Below, piece after piece: positions 58,584 through 64,000 of a stretch of DNA of 64,000 nucleotides (position 1 is the first letter of the stretch; each line of letters starts with the position of its first letter). Origin of the DNA: Allium sativum (lineage: Eukaryota; Streptophyta; Magnoliopsida; Asparagales; Amaryllidaceae). Made by a program: the position numbers and the translations under genes. The stretch spans positions 399,444,192-399,508,191 of the forward strand of contig CM060921.1 in assembly GCA_030737875.1 (NCBI GenBank), in the 5' to 3' direction. The notes beneath the pieces were generated by a model. It saw nothing but the letters and a program-made list of their open reading frames with translations, searched no databases and was not told the DNA's origin.

Positions 58584-60115
58584 GCATCGGTGTACACGGT
58601 AAACATCTTACCGCCATCGGGTAATGCTAAAACTGGAGCGGTAGTAAGGGCCCTCTTGAGCCTTTGAAAAGCAAGCTCACACTCTAAGTCCCATGCAAAA
58701 ACTAAGTTCTTCTTCGTCAACCTAGTAAGAGGGGCTGAAATCTTAGCGAAGTCCCTGATGAACTTCCCATAGTAGCCCGCCAGACCGAGAAAGCTTCTTA
58801 CTTCGGTTGCATTCCTAGGAGTCTTCCAGTCTTGAACCACAACCACTTTCGCGGGATACACCGCTATTCCTTGCTTAGAAACTATATGTCCAAGAAACCG
58901 AACTTCCCTTCTCCAAAAATGACATTTGGAGAACTTAGCTTTCAACTGATGCGCTCTAAGCGTATCCATCACTTCCTTGAGATGCCTAGCATGCTCTTCC
59001 TCATCCTTTGAGAAGATCAGAATATCATCCACGAAGACAACAACAAACTTGTTAAGGAACTCCCTGAACACCCTACTCATCAAGTCTACGAAGTAGGCGG
59101 GTGCATTAGTCAAACCGAATGGCATGACAAGCCATTCAAAGAATCCATCTGGAGTCCTAAACGCAGTCTTATCAATACTATCATCAGCTACTCTAAGCTG
59201 ATGGAATCCGGTGGCTAGATCGAGCTGGGAGAAAACAGAAGCACCAACAAGCTGGTCAAAGAGATCATCAATCCTCGGTAACGGGTGCCTATTCTTCTTT
59301 GTCAGCTTGTTCAACTCTCGATAATCAACACATAGACGAAGCGAACCATCTGCCTTAGTAGCGAATACCACAGGAGCACCCCATTCAGAAATGCTTCGCC
59401 TAATAAAATTCTTCTCAAGCAACTCCTTGATTTGCTTAGTGAGCTCTCTTCTTTCTCGCGGGGCCATGTGCCTAACGGGCAATGAAACTGGCTTGGCATT
59501 ATCAACAAGATAAATACGAAAATCTATCTCTCGTTTAGGGGGTAACCCCTTAACCTCTTCAAAGACATCAGGATAGTCTCGGACCACCCTTACAGATTGC
59601 AGATCATCGATGGACGAGTCAAGAGATTCAAGATAACATAACATGACGGGACCTCTAGGGTTACAAGAAATTTCTAGGGTATTACCGAGGCGAGTCATGA
59701 GCCTCACCACCCTATGCTCACAATCGAGGATGGCTCCATAACTGGACAACCAATCCATGCCCAAAATCAACCCGTATCCCGTGAACCCGATAACATAAGC
59801 ATTACACGTGAATTCTACGGTCAAGATGGAAATCTTCAAATCCACACAAATCATAGATAAATGGGCGGAACCCCCAATTGGATTTGAAATGCTGACGGGA
59901 TCCTCAACTAGACTAGTACTTAGGTGCAAACTTTCAACAATGTCAGAAGAAATAAAACTATGCGATGCGCCAGAATCAAATAAGGTGCGAACAGGATAAT
60001 CAGAAATATAAACAAGGCTTTCTACAGAAATACTACCTCGGTCCTGAACTGGAGCAGTGTTGAGGGCATGCACTTGCCCTCCAGAAGGTCCTGCATGCTG
60101 AGTCTGTCCTTGCCC
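58556..60115 (-). pseudogene. Gypsy protease and reverse transcriptase, frameshifted end
   Basis: Continues the gag frame after TAA at 60116-60118. The protease has [19 protein letters not shown] and [17 protein letters not shown]. Reverse transcriptase is complete through its palm: [47 protein letters not shown] and the catalytic [14 protein letters not shown]. The connection region with [15 protein letters not shown] follows. RNase H begins ([12 protein letters not shown]) and the frame is lost by a small indel around 58560-58580. Catalytic residues are all present. Confidence 0.93.
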
Positions 60116-61060
60116 TTATCCCTGCTTCTTGGGGCAATCCTTGTTAAGGTGTCCAGGCTCTCCACAGTGAAAGCATTCGCCCAACTTCCTCTTCTTCTTT
60201 CTGCAATCTTTGGCTATGTGCCCAACAATCCCACAGAAGTTGCATTTTCTTGGGTCTCTTGTCTTGCTGTTGTTGGCCTTATTGCCCTTGTTATTCTTGT
60301 TGTTCTTGTTGTTCTGATTGCTCTGATTTCCTCCCCACTTGGAGTCCGTCTTCTTGACTTGAGTCTCATTAGGCTTGACTTCTTTCTTGCCATTCTTATC
60401 GTCTCCTTGAAGCAATGCCATGTCCACTAGGCCTTCAAAAGTGGCCCCCATGGGTATATGAGATAAGGCTAAACCTTGTAATGGCTCATTCAACCCTCGT
60501 GCAAAGCGTAAAGCCTTCTTCTGGGGAGTATTAACCATGTCCAAACCGAATCGGGCGAGCTGGTTAAACTTATTCACATACTCCCTCACTGTCATGTCCC
60601 CTTGCTTCAAAGATATAAATTTCTCCAATTGCAGATTCGCTTCAGCTGATGATAGAAACTTAAGCCCGAATCTTGTCCTAAAGTCGGCCCAAGTCTCTAT
60701 AGGTCTAGTAGCATTGGTGACCTCCCACCAATAAGCAGCTTCTTCTTTTAATAACCATGCTACCAATAAAACCTTTCTATGGTCTTCCACATCAAATATA
60801 GTGAAAAGGTCTTCAGTTTCTTTCAACCAATTTCTCGCCTCCACAAAAGTCTCTGTCCCAATAAAATTCTTGCCACCCATCGCCTTAAAGTCTTTGCGAA
60901 CCTTAGCGAAATCTGCTTGTGGATTCTGAGGAGGCGGAGGAGGAGGGACCTCAGTTACGGTGGGGGTGTTTGTTGGGCCCACATCGTTGGCCCTAGCTTC
61001 CAAGTACCTCAGGAACCATCGGGGAATGGTCACTCCCTCGGGAAGGTTAAGATCGGCCAT
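60116..61060 (-). pseudogene. Gypsy gag with two zinc knuckles, ended by a nonsense codon
   Basis: 314 residues from ATG 61060 (MADLNLPEGVTIPRWFLRYL), a start matching that of the gag at 9742. The capsid (retrotrans_gag type) contains YWWEVTNATRPIETWADF and EYVNKFNQLARFGLDM. An Asn/Lys-rich linker leads to CNFCGIVGHIAKDC and CFHCGEPGHLNKDC. The TAA comes just after KKQG, where the frame continues into the protease, so it is either a CAA to TAA mutation or a gag-pol boundary stop. I favour mutation, because the left gypsy element has no stop at this position. Confidence 0.92.
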
Positions 61061-61240
61061 ACTGAAAAAGAAAAAGATAGATTCAGAACGAGGAAACGAA
61101 GGATAGTGCTAATGGCTTTTGGGGAATAGCCTTTTAAAATAACTAGACTTTTCTTGGAAAATACTTAATTGGTTTTGAAAATTGTTTTTCAAAAGGTAAG
61201 TTTTAATAAAAAAAACCTTTTGTTCAAATCTTGTAAACCT

Positions 61241-61253
61241 GGCTCTGATACCA
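61241..61253 (-). other. Primer binding site of the right gypsy element
   Basis: On the minus strand tggtatcagagcc, two bases after the 5-prime LTR. Initiator-Met type, intact. Confidence 0.95.
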
Positions 61254-61255
61254 AA

Positions 61256-64000
61256 TGTAACACCCCACCTCCGCCAGTGCCACTCTTGCAAGGGCACTAG
61301 CTTTGGAGGGGCGTTAAACGAGGTAAACATGCATGCAGATATCACAAGACAGAACATATAAGTAAAACAGAGTAAGTAAAGCAGCGGATAAAACTAACAT
61401 TTCAAAACCATAGTCAAGTTACATCAAAGTACTTGGTCATTATTTTCCACAAAACATAGTCTAGAAACATCAAATGAAAACTGGAAAGAAAATCATAAAG
61501 TAACTATCCCCAAGGTTGAATAAAGCCATAGCGTGCTCAAGTCCAAACCGTACATGAGCTATCTAGAAAAGCAGCTAAAGATCCAAGCTAGGTACCAGCG
61601 TTCCCGCCCTGTAAACCTGAGGGGGGGAAACGGAAGAAAAGAGGCGAAAGAAAACGGGTCAGTCAAAAAGACTGGTAAGTCCTATCTACTATTAGTATAA
61701 AAACTAATAAAGTTAACTAAACATGTAAAGCAGAGATGAGATGTAGGGTGATAAGTGGCATGGTGAAAAGTTAACAAGATAGATCAAGTGTGGCATCACA
61801 TATACAAGGTTAAGTTGCACCAGGTGTGTACTAGTATTCCAATCCATGTCAAGTATAATCAAGAAATGATCCCTTGGCCCAAAGCTGGCCCACATCATGA
61901 GATGACCTAAATCGAGGTCCAACTACTCGGTCTAGTCGATCGGCTCCCTATAAGCCTAACTCGTCGTGTATCGGTGTCATACGGCTTAATCGTGGAATGT
62001 AGTTAACTGTGCTAGGTCCACCCCAGGGTGTATCCAGCCCTAAGGTGTAAACCACAGACACAATTCAAGCACGCACAGTCTAAACCTACTGGTGCCCATG
62101 TTCAACTCCGGACTTAATGTGCACGACCATGGTCCGCCTGAACAACCGGTGCACCCTTCAGCCGTCTCTTTTGGCCTCTTACAATCAGTTCAGCAATCGT
62201 GCCCCACCCTAGCCTAGTCTAGGGTACCCATGATACTTCGAAGTTGGTTATTGCTGAAAAGGACCACGTAACTAGGATTTCAAGTGGGTTAAGTGTGGTT
62301 AACCCTATCCTAACCATGTATTGAGTTGGTTAAGTGTATTCAAGCAGTTCATGACTTAACCCTATCAATACATCGGGTTTAATTGGTTAAGTGTATTCAA
62401 GTAGTCCATGACTTAACCCTACCAATCCATCGTGTTTAATTGGTTAAGTATTCAAGTAGTCCATGACTTAACCCTATCATGTGGCATTAATTAATTTAAT
62501 GCACCCAACCTCTCACATTAGACCTTGTTGTGGTTACTAGTTAAGCCGGGCGGGTCCGGGTAGCTTTACACCAGAACTTAGTCTAACCTCGGGTTTCAAG
62601 TACGACGTGACCAACTACTCACATTGGGTCCTATTGTTTGTAGCCACTAGTTAAGCCGGTCGGTTCCGGGTAGATTTATGCTACAAACTCAACCCAACCT
62701 TGAGTTGGCCACACTCATATTTTCTAAGTTTCATGTCCATCATTATGTTTACAAACATAATCACAAGTCAATGTTCATGTCATATTTTAAAACCATGTTT
62801 TCATGTCATTAATATTACCCAAACCCAACGCATTCCCATCGCATGTACGTTTCGCATAACATAACATAGATCAAAAGAGGGAACTTGGCAAAAGCATGAC
62901 AAAAGGGCATAAGGTAATAAGGTTGGCCACAAGTTAAACATGGTGGCATATGAGGCATAAATATGTTCATAAGCTTGCATATTACATCACGGGCCTCAAA
63001 ACATGCATAATATCAACTTAAGCAAATAGATGAAACCTGATCATAAATGACATAGGATGATGACTAGAAGTTCGCATATAACATTATATGCAAGTTATCA
63101 TGAAGGTTATGAGAGTTCTCATGTTGCATAATGCAACATTCCAAATCAAAGGTCATAACTTTCTATGCACATAGTCAAGGTGATAGCTTTACAAACTTGC
63201 ATAGGGTAAATCTATGCATAACATGATAGGATCAAAGCACATATCATACTTAGGCCCAAACTCAACTTGCAACATGTCATATTTAACTTCATAGTTAGAA
63301 TCTAAGAGTAGTATAGGGCTTACAATGCTATGAAGACTAGAATTAATATAAAATAAGATTGAGACGAAGCCACACTAGCAAATCCGCAACCAAAGACGAT
63401 AAACTCCACTTCAAGACTTGAGAACAAGAAGGAATAACCCCAAAGACAAAGAAATATGGCTCTTTTACTTAAGAAAGATGGCTCCTTTATGACATAGATT
63501 GATTTGAGACATTCATGCTCTCATGAAGAAGGTGGAGGCCATGATTAGTGAACATTTGGGCAGCATTTAGTTGTAGGAATGATTAATGAGGGTTTAGGCT
63601 AGGTCTAAGGGTCTTTTTATAGAGATTAGGGGTAGTTTAGACCATAGGATTAACCCTAAATCGAATCTGAGCCATCGACTCCCGTCAGAAACTTCCAGAA
63701 CAAGACCCAACATGTCAAAATGGTGCACCAGAAAAATTGGTCCGACCGGGGGGGTCGACCCCTGGGTCGACATGGGTGTCGACCCATTGGGGGGGGGTCA
63801 ACACTTGTGTCTACCCCTGTGCCGACCCTGCCTGAGGCGGGAAAATTTCCGCCCATTCTGCCTTGGTTGTAATTCGAATCTGAATTCGAATTTGAACTGT
63901 TTTCGGGCTTGGAATTTTCTGAAAACTTCATTGGGCCATAACTTAGTCATACGGACTCCGTTTTTCGAAAACTCGGACTCTATTTTTCCGAGACGAACGC
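61256..64000 (-). repeat. 5-prime LTR of the right gypsy element, partial
   Basis: Colinear with 53262 to about 55981. The window ends about 94 bp before the outer end, so its target duplication cannot be seen. It differs from the 3-prime LTR by scattered substitutions, a 22-bp-scale insertion near 63455-63480 (tttacttaagaaagatggctc region) and changes in the GTCGACC block. Confidence 0.93.

Larger units (their letters stand above)
53262..64000 (-). mobile_element. Ty3/gypsy chromovirus, minus strand, truncated by the window end
   Basis: On the minus strand the order is 5-prime LTR (61256 to beyond 64000), primer site (61241-61253), gag, protease, RT, RNase H, integrase, chromodomain, polypurine tract, and 3-prime LTR (56075-53262). 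It is complete in domain content but carries stops at 60116, 57657, 57024 and 56922 and a frameshift near 58570. By comparison of the LTRs, about 94 bp of the 5-prime LTR lie outside the window. Gag, protease and chromodomain are closely related to the left gypsy element, in the Tekay/Del-like group. LTR divergence is near or slightly above 1% by eye. Confidence 0.95.

Overview
This window is nuclear DNA from a flowering plant, most likely a eudicot. It is AT-rich and almost filled with plant transposable elements: Ty3/gypsy chromoviruses, Ty1/copia elements, a large non-autonomous LTR element, a hAT element and a PIF/Harbinger element. The LTR elements use plant-type initiator-Met primer binding sites. 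I see no intact ordinary host gene. Host-like coding signal is limited to short exon-like fragments in a duplicated segment, one of which resembles a beta-ketoacyl-ACP synthase. Layout, left half: a host segment of about 4.6 kb is present twice in direct orientation. Copy 1 (32-4790) is nearly uninterrupted. Copy 2 (5229-27885) is expanded to 22.7 kb by four insertions: a Ty3/gypsy element with 3.2-kb LTRs (6279-15922, target duplication gcctc), a Ty1/copia element on the minus strand (16369-21128, tatac), a hAT element (23632-25832, 8-bp duplication aagaacat) and a Harbinger element with ORF1 only (26319-27757, taa). Subtracting these and their target duplications leaves about 4.59 kb, against about 4.62 kb in copy 1 after removing its own 136-bp insertion. 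Copy 1 therefore serves as the empty-site control for all four insertions. Layout, middle: 27886-33560 is host-like noncoding DNA. It holds an inverted-repeat element (28236-28908) whose core is an array of 14 copies of a 14-bp palindrome. From 33561 to 51603 lies an old, degenerate Ty1/copia element with 0.5-kb LTRs. A non-autonomous LARD-like element (38411-50710) with 4.7-kb LTRs and a 2.8-kb core without coding sequence is nested inside it. Layout, right: after 1.6 kb of noncoding DNA, a Ty3/gypsy chromovirus on the minus strand (53262 to beyond 64000) fills the rest. It is related to the first gypsy element, keeps all pol domains, and is broken by stops and one frameshift. How the parts relate: by eye, LTR pairs differ by about 0.4% (gypsy at 6279), about 1% (LARD and right-hand gypsy) and about 5-6% (old copia). 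That order agrees with the nesting. The left gypsy element and the LARD have intact priming and integration signals but no complete enzymes, so they would depend on autonomous relatives. These divergence figures are eye counts, not alignments.
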